A program made the translations under genes and the position numbers. Of a stretch of DNA of 64,000 nucleotides, positions 23,940 to 34,900 are shown in pieces. The DNA comes from an uncultured Eubacteriales bacterium. Its GTDB lineage: Bacteria > Bacillota > Clostridia > Oscillospirales > CAG-272. Position 1 is the stretch's first letter. The number at the start of each line of letters is the position of its first letter. Location: assembly GCA_934796165.1 (NCBI GenBank), contig CAKVOU010000001.1, positions 124,001 through 188,000 of the forward strand, in the 5' to 3' direction. Below the pieces are notes generated by a model that had not been told where the DNA came from, did no database searches, and worked only from the letters and a program-made list of their open reading frames with translations.

Positions 23940-25769
23940 TCAGAATTCCCATTCCACCCGATACCGCTCCGCCCACACGTCCAGCTGATACAGCCACGCA
24001 AGCAATTGCGGGCGCGCCATGAGCTGACCGAACCAGGTCACGTCGCCGCCGTCCAGCAGATCGCGGAGTTTTTTCTTATCAAGATATTCGTGAAGGAAGC
24101 CCTGCTTGCGGGCGATGCGTTCCCGCACCATGGACAACACCCGCTCCTCGTAGGCGGGATTGTGCGTTTTGGGGTACGGACTCTTCTTGCGCCACAGAAT
24201 GCGCTCGGGCAAGTCCCCCCGCATGGCTTCGCGGAGCAGCGATTTTTCGTGCCCGTTTTCCATTTTGTAAGCCCACGGCAGATTGAACACGTATTCCAGA
24301 ATGCGGTGATCTCCGAACGGTACGCGCACCTCCAGCCCCGACCACATGCTCATGCGGTCTTTGCGTTCCAAGAGGGAGGTCATGAAGTAGCGGGTCGAGA
24401 GCCACGTTGCGATCCGCGCCGTGCGGTCCTCGTGAGACTCCCCGTCCACAACGGGGCAGGCGGCAAGATCGCTCCGGTATTTTTCCGAGAGATACGCATA
24501 GCCTTCGTCCGCGCGGGCGACCTCCGGACGGAGCAGTCCGATCCGCGCCATCGGTTCGTGAATCCACGGATAGAAGTCCCGCGAAAGCATTTCGGGGCGG
24601 TAGAACCACGGATACCCGCCGAAAATTTCATCCGAGCATTCCCCTGACAGCGCGACCGTGTGCCGCTTTTTGACCTGACTGCAATACCAGAGCAGGGAGG
24701 AATCAATGTCCGCCTGCCCCGGGAAGTCCCGCGCGAGAACGGCAGGGGCGAGACTGTCCGCCACGTCCTCCGTCGATGCCGTGAGGATCGTGTGATCGGT
24801 GCCGAGGCGCTCGGCAAGCCACGCGGCAAACTCATCGTCCGATTGCGGCTGAAACAGACTTGCGTGAAAGTCTTCGTGATTCCCCTCGTATTCAAAGGAA
24901 TAGGTCGCAAGCACCTCGCCCTTTTCCCGGTAAGCCTTCGCCGCGATTGCAGTCACCACGGAGGAATCCAGCCCGCCGGACAGAAAGGTGCAGAGGGGAA
25001 CGTCGCTGACCAGCTGCCGCCGGACTGCGTCGGTGACAAGAACGCGGGTAGTCTCAATCGCCTGTTCTTTGGAGTCCCTGCATTCCTCGGCACGGAGCTG
25101 CCAGTAAGGGTAGGTGCAAAGTCCTCTTTCCCCGTACTCGGCGGCATAACCGGGAAGCAGTTGACGGATCCCCTTGAAAATGCCGCTTCCGCGGAGCGTG
25201 ACGGGGGTCAGGAAAAACAGTTCCCAGAGTCCCCGCCGGTCAACGACGGGGCGCACGTCCGCATGGGCAAGCAGCCCCTTGAGTTCCGATGAAAAATAAA
25301 ATTTCCCGCCGACCTCTGTGAAGTACAGCGGCTTGATGCCGAAGCGGTCCCGCGCGAGAAACAGGCGCTCTCCCTCCACGCCCTCCGAAAGGATACAGTA
25401 GGCGAAAATGCCGTTCAGCCGCTTGGGGCTGTCCTTGCCCCAGAGGATATACGCCCAGAGCACGACCTCCGTGTCACATCTGGTGCGGAACTCGGCGCCC
25501 GCGCGGACAAGCTCGGCGGTCAGCTCTTCTGCGTTGTAAATTTCCCCGTTATATACGATGGTGTAGGTTACCCCGCGCCGGTTGACGGTCAGCGGTTGCC
25601 TGCCGTTTTCCACGTCAATAACGGCGAGACGGTTGTGCCCGAGCGACACCTTGCGCGCCCGGTATTCGCCCGACTGATCGGGGCCGCGCCGTTTCATGGC
25701 GGCGTTCATGCCGCCGGTATCGGGGCACCCCCAGAAATGAAAATCCGCCGCACCGCAGATCGAACACAT
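23940..25769 (-). CDS. asnB: Asparagine synthetase (glutamine-hydrolysing)
   Basis: The 609-residue enzyme makes asparagine from aspartate, glutamine and ATP. The N-terminal Ntn glutaminase domain begins MCSICG with Cys2 as nucleophile after Met removal, and contains KRRGPDQSGEY, GHNRLAVID and YNGEIYNAEEL. The C-terminal synthetase domain has the ATP-pyrophosphatase loop FLSGGLDSSVV (about 260-270) and SGECSDEIFGGYPWF. Length and order are standard for AsnB. Start ATG follows GAAGGGAGGAAAT. A class-B asnB of this type can also be a cell-wall amidotransferase (as AsnB in B. subtilis amidates meso-diaminopimelate), which is worth keeping in mind. Confidence 0.95.
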   Translation of the reverse strand: MCSICGAADFHFWGCPDTGGMNAAMKRRGPDQSGEYRARKVSLGHNRLAVIDVENGRQPLTVNRRGVTYTIVYNGEIYNAEELTAELVRAGAEFRTRCDTEVVLWAYILWGKDSPKRLNGIFAYCILSEGVEGERLFLARDRFGIKPLYFTEVGGKFYFSSELKGLLAHADVRPVVDRRGLWELFFLTPVTLRGSGIFKGIRQLLPGYAAEYGERGLCTYPYWQLRAEECRDSKEQAIETTRVLVTDAVRRQLVSDVPLCTFLSGGLDSSVVTAIAAKAYREKGEVLATYSFEYEGNHEDFHASLFQPQSDDEFAAWLAERLGTDHTILTASTEDVADSLAPAVLARDFPGQADIDSSLLWYCSQVKKRHTVALSGECSDEIFGGYPWFYRPEMLSRDFYPWIHEPMARIGLLRPEVARADEGYAYLSEKYRSDLAACPVVDGESHEDRTARIATWLSTRYFMTSLLERKDRMSMWSGLEVRVPFGDHRILEYVFNLPWAYKMENGHEKSLLREAMRGDLPERILWRKKSPYPKTHNPAYEERVLSMVRERIARKQGFLHEYLDKKKLRDLLDGGDVTWFGQLMARPQLLAWLYQLDVWAERYRVEWEF

Positions 25770-25936
25770 ATGAATTTCCTCCCTTCACGTCCGGCATACG
25801 TTGCCGGTCCGGCATACCGGCTGACACCCCGGTACATCTGTCACAGTATATGATTGCCGACTCCCGGAATGTTATCCGCGTGACAGGGGATTCCGATGCT
25901 TCATATTCTGAAAAGAAAAACGGGGGAGGGACGGAA

Positions 25937-26656
25937 ATGCGGGATTCCTTGCTTGATCTGTTCCGCCGTTGCCTTGCGGCGAAGTATATCCATACGACGG
26001 GCGACGGGGACTATTGTGTGGAGACCGAGGGGAGAACGCTGTATCTGCTGTTTGAATGGTCGGACGGGAGAATCGACTGGAAAAACAATCTGGATTTCCC
26101 CGCAACGCCTTACAAAAATCAAGCGCGGGGGGAGAGGTGGTACTGCCACCGCGGATTTCTGCGCGTCTGGCGGGGAATCCGCGATGAGGTGGCGGACGCG
26201 GTCGCCTCGGAATTGCTACGCCACCCGGCAACCCGGGAGATCGTCGCGGTCGGGTACTCCCACGGCGCGGCGCTTTCGCTGTTTGCAACGGAGGATCTGG
26301 TCTATCACTTCGGGGCGCTGCGCGTCCGCGGATACGGCTTCGGGTGCCCGCGCGTGGTGTTCGGGAAACTGCCGGATACGGTCACAAAGCGCTTCTGTAC
26401 CTTCACGGTGATACGCAATGTCCCCGACCTTGTAACCCACGTCCCGCCCGCGCTGTTCGGGTTCCGCCACGTCGGCAGAATCACGGAGATCGGAAAAGGG
26501 AACGGATACCGCCCCATCGACGCGCATACGCCGGAAGCATATATCCGTTCCCTGACACAGTTGCGGAACGGGACCGGGGAACCGCCCCGCGAAGGGGTCA
26601 GTCCCGCGTCCCGGGCGGTCTGCGTTCCCGGGGGTCAAAACTTTAAGAGGAAGTAA
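25937..26656 (+). CDS. Lipase class 3-like alpha/beta hydrolase
   Basis: The 239-residue protein starts at ATG 25937 behind GGGGGAGGGAC. It contains the class 3 lipase elbow AVGYSHGAALSLFA (Ser in GYSHG, about 122), the following YGFGCPRVVFG, an Asp in RNVPDLVTHVPP, and a His in DAHTPEAYI as candidate triad. No signal peptide is visible, so the substrate would be cytoplasmic unless another route is used. Its 3' end overlaps the convergent permease gene by 22 bases. Substrate unknown. Confidence 0.8.
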   Translation: MRDSLLDLFRRCLAAKYIHTTGDGDYCVETEGRTLYLLFEWSDGRIDWKNNLDFPATPYKNQARGERWYCHRGFLRVWRGIRDEVADAVASELLRHPATREIVAVGYSHGAALSLFATEDLVYHFGALRVRGYGFGCPRVVFGKLPDTVTKRFCTFTVIRNVPDLVTHVPPALFGFRHVGRITEIGKGNGYRPIDAHTPEAYIRSLTQLRNGTGEPPREGVSPASRAVCVPGGQNFKRK

Positions 26657-27804
26657 CAGAACGCTGTGAGAATGAGGAGAAAGGCAAAGTTGAAAAGCGA
26701 GAAGAGACCAACGTAATACCCGGTCTTTCCCGGGTTGTGACCGGTGTATTCCCGGAAGGTAATCAGGCTTGCAAGGGAGGCGATGAGGGTCCCCGTTCCG
26801 CCGATATTGACGCCGTAAAGCAGAGCGCGGTAATCGTGTGTGAAGCGGGAGAGCAGGATGGCAGTCGGCACGTTGCTGATGAACTGGCAGGAACCAACCG
26901 AAACAAACAGAACGCTTTTGTTCAGCATCTCGGTGAAAAAGTCGTGTACCGCGCCGAGCCGCGAAATGTTCCCCGCAAACAGAAAGAAGCAGACGAAGGT
27001 ACCGAGCAGGCAATAGTCTACCTGCAACAGCGCCCGTCGGTCGAGGAAAAGCAGGGAAAGCGGGATGACGATAAGACCGATCCAATACGGGATCAGGCGG
27101 AACACGATAACGATGGAGAAGGCAAACAGAAGCAGGTATACGACCGTCCGTGTCCGCGGCAGGGTGTAGGGAAATTCCTCCGTGACGGCAATCGGTTCTT
27201 TTTTGACGAAGAGGAGACAGATCGCGGTGATCAGGGCAACCGACAGAAGAAACGGAAAGATCATGATGGAGAGAAATTCTCCGGTCGGAATGGAGAAGCG
27301 GGAATAGAGGTAAAGGTTCTGCGGGTTGCCGAACGGCGTGAGCATTCCGCCGAGGTTGGCGGCAATGTTCTGCATGATGAAGGTGAACGCCATGTACTTT
27401 TCTTTGCCCGTCGAGGTCAGAACAAAGTAACCGAGCGGCAGGAAGGTGAGAAGCGCCATATCGTTGGCGATCAGCATGGAGCCGAGGAAGGTGATGTACA
27501 CGAGAGAAAGCACCGCGGAACGCGTCGAGCCGGTCATTTTGACAATCTTTCGCGCAAGGATGGTGAAAAAGCGGATGTTCTTGAGCGCACAGACGACCGC
27601 AAGCGTGCAGAACAGGCAGGTGAGCGTGCGGAAATCGAAATAGGAAAGATACTCTCCGTCGGGCGGTACCAGGAACATGGAGACGATTGCAAGCACGAGG
27701 GCAATGCAGAAAACGACGTTCTTGCGGATAAAGCCGAGGACCAGAGAGAGGAATCTTGCAGGACCGTGCGAGGATTTTTTTGGGAAAATTACTTGGGCAT
27801 TCAT
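26635..27804 (-). CDS. SLC13/ArsB-superfamily ion permease
   Basis: The 389-residue membrane protein has about ten or eleven hydrophobic helices. The motif NLGGMLTPFGNPQNLYLYS (about 158-176) and the symmetrical GSCQFISNVPTAILLSRF in the second half are hallmarks of the ion-transporter superfamily (SLC13 anion, ArsB, NhaD, CitMHS). The transported ion cannot be fixed from this; arsenite, dicarboxylates or sodium/proton exchange are all possible. The start MNAQVIFPKK at 27804 has a weak ribosome-binding site. It overlaps the lipase gene tail to tail. Confidence 0.85.
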   Translation of the reverse strand: MNAQVIFPKKSSHGPARFLSLVLGFIRKNVVFCIALVLAIVSMFLVPPDGEYLSYFDFRTLTCLFCTLAVVCALKNIRFFTILARKIVKMTGSTRSAVLSLVYITFLGSMLIANDMALLTFLPLGYFVLTSTGKEKYMAFTFIMQNIAANLGGMLTPFGNPQNLYLYSRFSIPTGEFLSIMIFPFLLSVALITAICLLFVKKEPIAVTEEFPYTLPRTRTVVYLLLFAFSIVIVFRLIPYWIGLIVIPLSLLFLDRRALLQVDYCLLGTFVCFFLFAGNISRLGAVHDFFTEMLNKSVLFVSVGSCQFISNVPTAILLSRFTHDYRALLYGVNIGGTGTLIASLASLITFREYTGHNPGKTGYYVGLFSLFNFAFLLILTAFCYFLLKF

Positions 27805-27859
27805 TGATATGGAAATCACTTTCTGCGGCGACCTTGCCGCATTGTCGGTCAGAATGGAG

Positions 27860-27888
27860 CCGACCGCTTTGGTACGTGGAGCGGTCGG
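27860..27888. other. Perfect inverted repeat between addA and the permease gene
   Basis: Arms CCGACCGCT (27860-27868) and AGCGGTCGG (27880-27888) with an 11-base loop. No T-run follows on the minus strand, so it is not a standard terminator; could be an operator or mRNA structure. Confidence 0.5.
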
Positions 27889-27965
27889 ATGAAAAGACGT
27901 TCGGAGTAAAACACCGGAGAATCGTTCCGTGGAACCGGACAGAAAAAACAAAAATTCCGGTGCCC

Positions 27966-30900
27966 TCAGAACAATATTTCCACGGATTTTCCGAGCGGAA
28001 TGGAGTAGATCATGACCTTCTCCGGCATGACACCATACAGATGCCGGACGGCGCGGCGGTACACCGAAAGCTGATGTGCGTGACGTTCGGTGAAGAACGT
28101 GCGGAGCCGTTCTGGGTCATTCCGTATCGCATCGGGGACACGGTCGGTTTTGTAATCCGCGAGGACAAGCGACCCGTCGGGCATGGTGAGGAGCAGGTCA
28201 ATGGAGCCCTGCACGTGGAGCAGGCGGCCGCCAAGCGCGGCTTTCAGCTGCTCGTCTTCCGTAAACTCCGCATAGGGCAGAAACAGACTGAACTGTACCT
28301 CGCGCTCGGCAAGCTTCGCCGATCGGATGAGGCGGAACAGATCGCTTGTGAGAAACTTTGCGAGCGCCTCCCGGTCGGCAATTTCCGCCGTCCGCGGGGT
28401 GATGAACTTTTCCCGGACAAGCCGGTCGAATTCGGATTCGATGCCGTCCGCCACGAGGCGGCTGTAGTCGCAGAATTGCAGGAACTCATGCGCCGCGGTA
28501 CCGCGGTCGGTGGCGAGCACCGCCTTGCCCTCGCCGAGCAGGGAGGCAAAGGACTTCGAGGAGGTGCGGAGCAGCTCCAGCCTTGCGCGGATGTCTCTTC
28601 CGTTTCCGCCGTCCTCGTCTTCCAGCAATCTGTCGGCAAGCCCCGAGGTTACTTTGCTTGCGGCGACCTTGGCGGGCAGCAGACGGATTTTTTGATCGAG
28701 CGTCGCCTCGCGGGAGCTGTCGGGCAGGGGATTTGCCATTTTACCGGGGATAGCGGACAAAGAATCTGTTGTTTCGCCGGAAATACCGGGTTGGGAATCC
28801 GTTGTTTCATCCGAATCTCCGGACCGGCGACCTTCTGTGTTTTCCGGTGTATTCATGTTCTTGGCTCCGGCGGCAGATTCATCGTTGGCAGCGAAAGCCG
28901 AGTCTTTCGTGGAATCTGCGTCGCCCCGTGCAACCGTATCATGGATGACAGCGGAAACCTCATCCCGGGCAAAAACCGTGTCAGACCCGGCGGAAGTTTC
29001 ACCGGGAACCGCACTCTCCCCGGCAGATGCCGCATCAGCGACCGGCATCCCGCCGAAAGCCCCGCCGGACACCTCGCCGGGAATCTCACCGGGAGCCGCG
29101 TTTGGAGCCGTACCTGCGTCAAAAATCAGCTCCTCCACCGTTTGCGTGCGGAGGGCGGGGTCACAGTGCGCGAGCGCCATGGAGATCCATTCCGCAAAGG
29201 ACTGTGCGTGGCGGACGGTGTAGGCATCCTCCGGATCCGCCAGTCCGGCTCTTTCAAGGAATGTGTCAACGTCCCGCGTCCGGACGGTCGCGGAAACGTA
29301 GAGCCGTTCCCTTGCGCGCGTGAGCGCCACATACAGAATACGCATCTCCTCTTCCACGGTGTCTCTTCTGTAACCGAAGATCGCGCAGTCGCGGAGCAGG
29401 GTGGAACGCTTGGCAAGTGTCTCATGGTCGGACAGGCGGCAGGTTACGCCGATGCGTCTGTGAAAGAGCATCTCCTCCTTGATGTCCGGCATGGTGAAGC
29501 CGGAGCCGCACCGCGCAAGAAAGCAGACCGGGAATTCGAGTCCCTTGGAGGAGTGTATCGTCATCATGGTAACGGCATCCGCCTCGGCGTTCCCCGCGCG
29601 GAAGGACAGCTTGCCGTCCGCGACGGCGGTGCGGAAGAAACCGAGGAACTGGTAAAGCCCCGTGGAAATGCTGCTCTGGTAATGCCGCGCCGTGTCGTAT
29701 GCGCAAAGGAAGGCATCGCTGTCCGCCATTCCAAAGAGCAGCGGGTCGCGGTACAGTTCGCGGAGAAACCGGTCGGCGGGAAGTCCCAGCGACAGCCGAC
29801 GGTAAGAGGCAAGCCACGAAACAAACGCTCCCGCGTGTTCCGCCGCGCCGCCTGTGGAATGATCCGCCGCTTCGCACATGGAGTCGAACAGGGAAGCCCC
29901 GTCGCTTGCCAAGAGGTGAAACCCGAGCAGGTCGTCCGTGGTAAACCCGAACACGGGATGGAGCAGGGTCTCATAGAGCGGCACGTCCGACTGCGGGTTG
30001 TCGATCACGGCAAGCAGGTTCAGGAGAAACTTCATTTCCGGTGACGAGGAAAGCCCGCTTCCGCCGGAAAACGTGGTGGCGATGCCGCGCCGGGAAAGCT
30101 CGCGGTCGATCTCGTAGAGCGGTGTGTTCCGACGGCTGAGGATTGCAACGTCGGAGGCGCGGATGGGGGATCCGTCCGCTTTTTGCCCGTCCCGGAGGAG
30201 CGCGGCTACCGTGTCCGCAATCCATGCAGTTTCGGTGAGGATTCCCGCGTCGGGGGAGGCAGGAGAACCGTCCGTGCCGTCATTCATTCCGGATGTTCCG
30301 GTTTCTGCGCCCGCAACCGTATCCGGCGTGTCGGGGAAAGCACTGACTCCGGAATTCTCTCCGTCATTGCCGTCCTCTCCGTCGCTTGTCCCCGCGCCGC
30401 AGAAGTAGGCAACGGTGACTCTGGGGGAGGCATATTCCTCCGACGGATCCGGCTTGCTTTTCTTCAGATCATCCTCCGGACGGTACCCGACGCTTTCCCG
30501 GCAGACCGAGAAGAGCGGGCGGCAGACCGTGTTGGAGAATTCGATGATGTTTTTGTCACAGCGGAAGTTGTCGGACATGAAGATGCTGTTGGCTGCCGCC
30601 TCTTCCGCTCCGGCGGTGCCGTAAGCAGGGAAGCGGCGGCGGTACTCCGCGAACAGCGAGGGATCGGAGCCGCGGAAGGCATAAATGCATTGCTTGATGT
30701 CGCCGACCATGAACCGATGGTCCCCTCCGATGAAGGAGAAAATCAGGTCCTGCATTTCGTTGACGTCCTGGTATTCGTCGATGTACACCTCGTCGTAGTT
30801 GCCCGCGAGCGAGGCGGCGAGGTCGGACGGATGGGTGCCGTCGGCAGTCAGAAGCGCCAGCATGTTCCGCGTGATATCGGTGAAATCGGCAACGCCGCGG

Positions 30901-31976
30901 GCGCGCTTCTCGGCGCCGAGGCGAACATCATACTCCGAGAGAAGCTCGTAGAGCATGGTGCAGAAGCCGGCGGTGGCGCGGAACTGCTCCGGAATGTCCT
31001 CCGGCGCGGTGTAAAAATACTTTTTTCCAAGCCCCGTGATGGCTTTGCGGTAGATCTTGTGTTCCTCGTGTACGCGGATGCCGACCTCGGTCTTCGCGTC
31101 CTTTTTTACGGACAGCCTGCCGGCGGGCGGCGCGGTGTTCGCGGCAAGATATGCCGATGCGTACCCCTCGTCCAGCCCCCGGAGGATTGCATGGAGATAT
31201 TCCTCCTCTGCCGAAAGAAGCGGGAAGAATCCGGCGACATAGGCGTCGTTGTCCCCGAGCAATTCCTTCGCGCGGGAGAGTTTTCCGAGGTAACAGCCGA
31301 CCTCTTCTCTCACGCATTCCGAGAACAGTTTTCCGGCTTCCGTCGAAAAAAAGTCCATTTCCGCGTCGTGCGTATAGGTATCCGCGTACCCGGAAAGCTG
31401 GCGGATCCCCTCCGGCTGATTGCGGACGGTGTCGTAAAAATCAATCAGAAGATCATAGGGAAATCCGGTTGCTCCCGCCGTCATGAGGTCATCCGCAAAC
31501 GCGGAGAAGCGGTTACTTTCCTCGCCATTACCGTAACGTCCATAGAATTCCGTTACGGTATCTTCAAGAATCTGCCGCTTGAGGGGGAGCATTTCCGCCT
31601 CGTCCGCAATGCGGAAGGAGGCGGGGAGACCGAGCCGTTCAAAATGCTCGCGGACGGGTCCCATGCAAAAAGAGTCGATGGTCTGGATGTCGGCGCTGCC
31701 GAGCGCGACCAGTTGCTTTGCCAGATGCCCGTTCTCCGGATGCTCCGCAATTGCCGCGGACAGCGCGTCGGAAATTCTTGCGCGCAGCTCCGCCGCGGCG
31801 GAGCGGGTGAAAGTGACGATGAGCATTCTGGTAATGTCCGCGCCCTCGGTGACGCGGCGGATGATGCGTTCGGTCAGCGTCGCGGTTTTACCGGAGCCAG
31901 CCGCCGCGGAGACAAGAAGCGTTTTGCCCGTGACCGACATGGCGGCGGTCTGTTCCGGGGTCCAGTTTCTCGGCAT
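27966..31976 (-). CDS. addA: ATP-dependent helicase/nuclease subunit A (AddA)
   Basis: The 1,336-residue subunit of the AddAB double-strand-break resection enzyme. UvrD-type helicase motifs: Walker A SAAAGSGKTATLTERI (about 22-37), IVTFTRSAAAELRARI, YIDEYQDVNEMQD, GDIKQCIYAFRGSDP, MTIHSSKGLEFPVCF and YVALTRARERLYV. The C-terminal RecB-like nuclease has GSIDLLLT and LVLADYKTD (about 1257-1280). Two low-complexity inserts rich in G, S, T, E and P interrupt the usual fold, at about residues 520-580 and 955-1080. Start ATG follows AAGGAGACAATC, 19 bases after addB. Host DNA repair is the sure role. Confidence 0.94.
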   Translation of the reverse strand: MPRNWTPEQTAAMSVTGKTLLVSAAAGSGKTATLTERIIRRVTEGADITRMLIVTFTRSAAAELRARISDALSAAIAEHPENGHLAKQLVALGSADIQTIDSFCMGPVREHFERLGLPASFRIADEAEMLPLKRQILEDTVTEFYGRYGNGEESNRFSAFADDLMTAGATGFPYDLLIDFYDTVRNQPEGIRQLSGYADTYTHDAEMDFFSTEAGKLFSECVREEVGCYLGKLSRAKELLGDNDAYVAGFFPLLSAEEEYLHAILRGLDEGYASAYLAANTAPPAGRLSVKKDAKTEVGIRVHEEHKIYRKAITGLGKKYFYTAPEDIPEQFRATAGFCTMLYELLSEYDVRLGAEKRARGVADFTDITRNMLALLTADGTHPSDLAASLAGNYDEVYIDEYQDVNEMQDLIFSFIGGDHRFMVGDIKQCIYAFRGSDPSLFAEYRRRFPAYGTAGAEEAAANSIFMSDNFRCDKNIIEFSNTVCRPLFSVCRESVGYRPEDDLKKSKPDPSEEYASPRVTVAYFCGAGTSDGEDGNDGENSGVSAFPDTPDTVAGAETGTSGMNDGTDGSPASPDAGILTETAWIADTVAALLRDGQKADGSPIRASDVAILSRRNTPLYEIDRELSRRGIATTFSGGSGLSSSPEMKFLLNLLAVIDNPQSDVPLYETLLHPVFGFTTDDLLGFHLLASDGASLFDSMCEAADHSTGGAAEHAGAFVSWLASYRRLSLGLPADRFLRELYRDPLLFGMADSDAFLCAYDTARHYQSSISTGLYQFLGFFRTAVADGKLSFRAGNAEADAVTMMTIHSSKGLEFPVCFLARCGSGFTMPDIKEEMLFHRRIGVTCRLSDHETLAKRSTLLRDCAIFGYRRDTVEEEMRILYVALTRARERLYVSATVRTRDVDTFLERAGLADPEDAYTVRHAQSFAEWISMALAHCDPALRTQTVEELIFDAGTAPNAAPGEIPGEVSGGAFGGMPVADAASAGESAVPGETSAGSDTVFARDEVSAVIHDTVARGDADSTKDSAFAANDESAAGAKNMNTPENTEGRRSGDSDETTDSQPGISGETTDSLSAIPGKMANPLPDSSREATLDQKIRLLPAKVAASKVTSGLADRLLEDEDGGNGRDIRARLELLRTSSKSFASLLGEGKAVLATDRGTAAHEFLQFCDYSRLVADGIESEFDRLVREKFITPRTAEIADREALAKFLTSDLFRLIRSAKLAEREVQFSLFLPYAEFTEDEQLKAALGGRLLHVQGSIDLLLTMPDGSLVLADYKTDRVPDAIRNDPERLRTFFTERHAHQLSVYRRAVRHLYGVMPEKVMIYSIPLGKSVEILF

Positions 31977-31995
31977 AGTGATTGTCTCCTTTCTC

Positions 31996-34900
31996 TTAAA
32001 AACCGCCCTTGACTGCAACGGGGCAGGCGTCGGCAAGCAAACAGAATTTGCAGGATTTTGCGGACGGGGTCTTGCTCGCGTCTCCGGAAAACAGGCGATC
32101 CGCCGAGGAGAGCAGGGAGTCCCCGATCTCGTCGCCGAGCCGGTCGAAATCGGCGCTTTCCATGGCGTTTCCGGCATAGGTGCCGTCCTTTTTCTCTTTG
32201 ACCCCGCAAAGGAACGCGCTGTTCATCTCATCGTTCATGGCATGGAGCAGTTCGGGGTCCATGACGACAAGTCCGCTGCGTTCGGGGCGGGGGACCTGTC
32301 CCTCGCGGTTCATGTACAGGTAAAACGCGCCTGCGGGGAGCAGTTCCGCCCCCTCTGGCAGGTCCCCGAACCACGCGGAGTCCTTGCCGCGGCAAAGCGT
32401 GAAGAGGTAGAGAAGCAGCTGCAGGTCGCGCCCCTCCTTTACGTCCTTCATGGAAAACGTGTGGTTCCCGGACTTGTAATCCACCACGCGCAGATAGATC
32501 TGCCCCCCGCGGCGGAACACGTCCACGCGGTCCACCGTGCCGCCGAGGCGCAGTTTCTTACCTGCGTTTCTGCCGGACGCAATGGTCAGGTCAAGTGGCG
32601 GAATGTCCGCGTCGCCGTCTCCGATCTTCTTTTCAAAAAACGCGGGAACGAATTTCGAATGACGGAGCTCCTCCGTGACGCTTGCCGCCATGAGCCGCGC
32701 GGCGGCAAGGTATCTGCGGAAAAGGTGGGTGTGAAGCTCGTCCGGTGATGCGTCCAGCTCCGGGTAACTCTCCCGGATGCAGTCGCGGGCAGCCTGTGCC
32801 ACACGCCGCTCTCTTTCTGCGTCGTCCGGAAGACGGAAGATCCCGTCCTCTCCGATACAACCGCGCAGGTAGTGCTCGAGAACAAAGTGCAGGAAGTTGC
32901 CCGCGTCAAGACTGCCGAACACCGCCGGCTGTGCGAGCCGGAGACGCATGATATAGGTCGACCAGTAGCTGTGCGGGCAGGAGTTGAAGCGTTGCAGGTT
33001 GGTCGGCGAGAAGCGGAGCGTGTTTCCGAGAATGCCGTCCGCAAGCTCCGGGGAAACCGTGTATCCGGCAGATTGCGGGTGGCTGACGGCGGGAGCCAGC
33101 TTGTATTCCGTGACGCCGAGGTAGGGAAAAAGATACCTGACCCGCGCAAACGCGATGGAGGGCGTGAGTGCTTTTCCGTCCGCCGCGGCGGTGGGCGCCG
33201 ACAGGATGAGCTTTTCCTTCGGCTTGGTGAAGGCTCTGCGGATGTAATACAGCTCGTTTGCGGACATTTTATCCCTGCGGGTACCGAAGCGTACTCCGAG
33301 CTCGTCGAGCTTTGCTTTTTCCGCGTCGCCGAGCAGTCCCGCGGATTTCACGGGTGCGGGGAAAGCCCCCTCGGTCAGCCCGAGCACCAGTGCCGCCCGG
33401 AGGTTTTCCACGCGGAGCGTGTCCGCCGCGCCGATGATGACGCAGTCCTGAATTTCCGGAACTGCGCCGATGTCGGAGGCGGATAGCAGGAGCGAGATGG
33501 CAGAAGTGAAGTCCTCGGTGTTCATTTCGGCGTCGGGGAGAACGTCCGCAAGGCGCGTGAGCGCGCCGACCACTGCATCAAACAGGCGCACCGTGTCGCC
33601 CGCCTCGCGGATCTCACCGAGTGACAGCTCGGTCTCCGCCAGCGAAAGCAGACGGTCGGTCAGTCCCGCTTCCAGAAGATAGTCGTAAAGCACCGCGCAT
33701 TTGTCCGCGAGTGTTCCGGCGGCGCGCAGTCCCGTCCCCAGCTTTTCCAGAGGGGGGATCAACGTCGCACGGACGCGGTTTGCGCTCTCGAGAATTTCTT
33801 TCCCGCGCTTGGTAAGGCGCGTGGTATATCCGTCGGGATTGCGGTTCCAGACCGGTTCCGTAAAGGTTTTTCCGGTGATGTTCCAGACTCCGCAGTATTC
33901 TTCAAACAGGTCAAGATCGCGTTCTCCGAGTCCCGTCAGACCGGTTTTGGCAAGCGTCATCACGTCCTCGCGCCGAAAGCCTCTGCCTGCCGCACGGAGG
34001 GAAGACAGGATAAATCTTGCGGGCGGCTCGGAGGAAAGCTCGCGCTTCTCGGACAGAAAGCAGGGGATCCCGTAGCGGTCAAACACGCTGTCGATGAGCC
34101 CCCGGTAATCCTCTGTGTCCCGGACGATTACTGCGATCTCGCCGAAGTGCATCCTCTCTTCGTGAAGTGCAAGGATACGCTTCGCGGCAAGTTCCGCCTC
34201 CGCGTAAGGCCCCGCAGGGGCGTACAATTCAATTGCGCCCCGCTTGTCCTCTGCCGGAAGCGGGAGATTTTCTCTGCGGAGTCCCATGTCAAAGAGATGC
34301 TTGCCGATAAGATGAAGTTCTTCCGACTCTGTGCGGTGGTTACCCTTCAGCAGTTCGGTTTCACAGCCGCCCGCAAGTTCGTCCCCGAGCGCAGACAGCC
34401 GCGCGGCGGTCGTGGCAACGGCAAGCGTTTCGGGGGAGTGGTCGGAAAGCCCCATGCAGTCAAGCGTTACCGTAACGTGTTCCGCCTGCCGCAGCATTTC
34501 GCCGAGCACCGCATATTCACCCTCGGTGAAGTCGGTGAAAGAATCGAGATAGACCCGGCTTCCGCGGAAAAAGGGACAGGTACGGAGTACCCGCCCGAGA
34601 CGGAAGAGGCGGTCGGCACTGTTGCCGCCGAATCGTTCGGTCACCAGTCCGTCATAAGCGGCGGTGATGAGCGAAAGGTCCATGAGCTTTGTCCGGAGCG
34701 GGTCGTCCTCCGGCAGTTTTCCCGCTGCCCCCTCAAGCGCCGCAGGAGATACTCCTCCCGCGTGCATTTCGTCGGAGACAGACAGCATCAGAGCGGTCAG
34801 GCTCTGGTCGGGACGGTCGCCCGGACGGTATTCGGAGAGAAGCGGGGAAAGCTCTCTTAGGTTCTGCCACATGAAAAGGGTACGGAGCCCTTCATCCGGA

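Noticed and set aside
27756..32012. Two long plus-strand frames across the addA region
   Set aside because: Mirror frames of addA; compositionally odd (His, Arg and Gly-rich) and without motifs.
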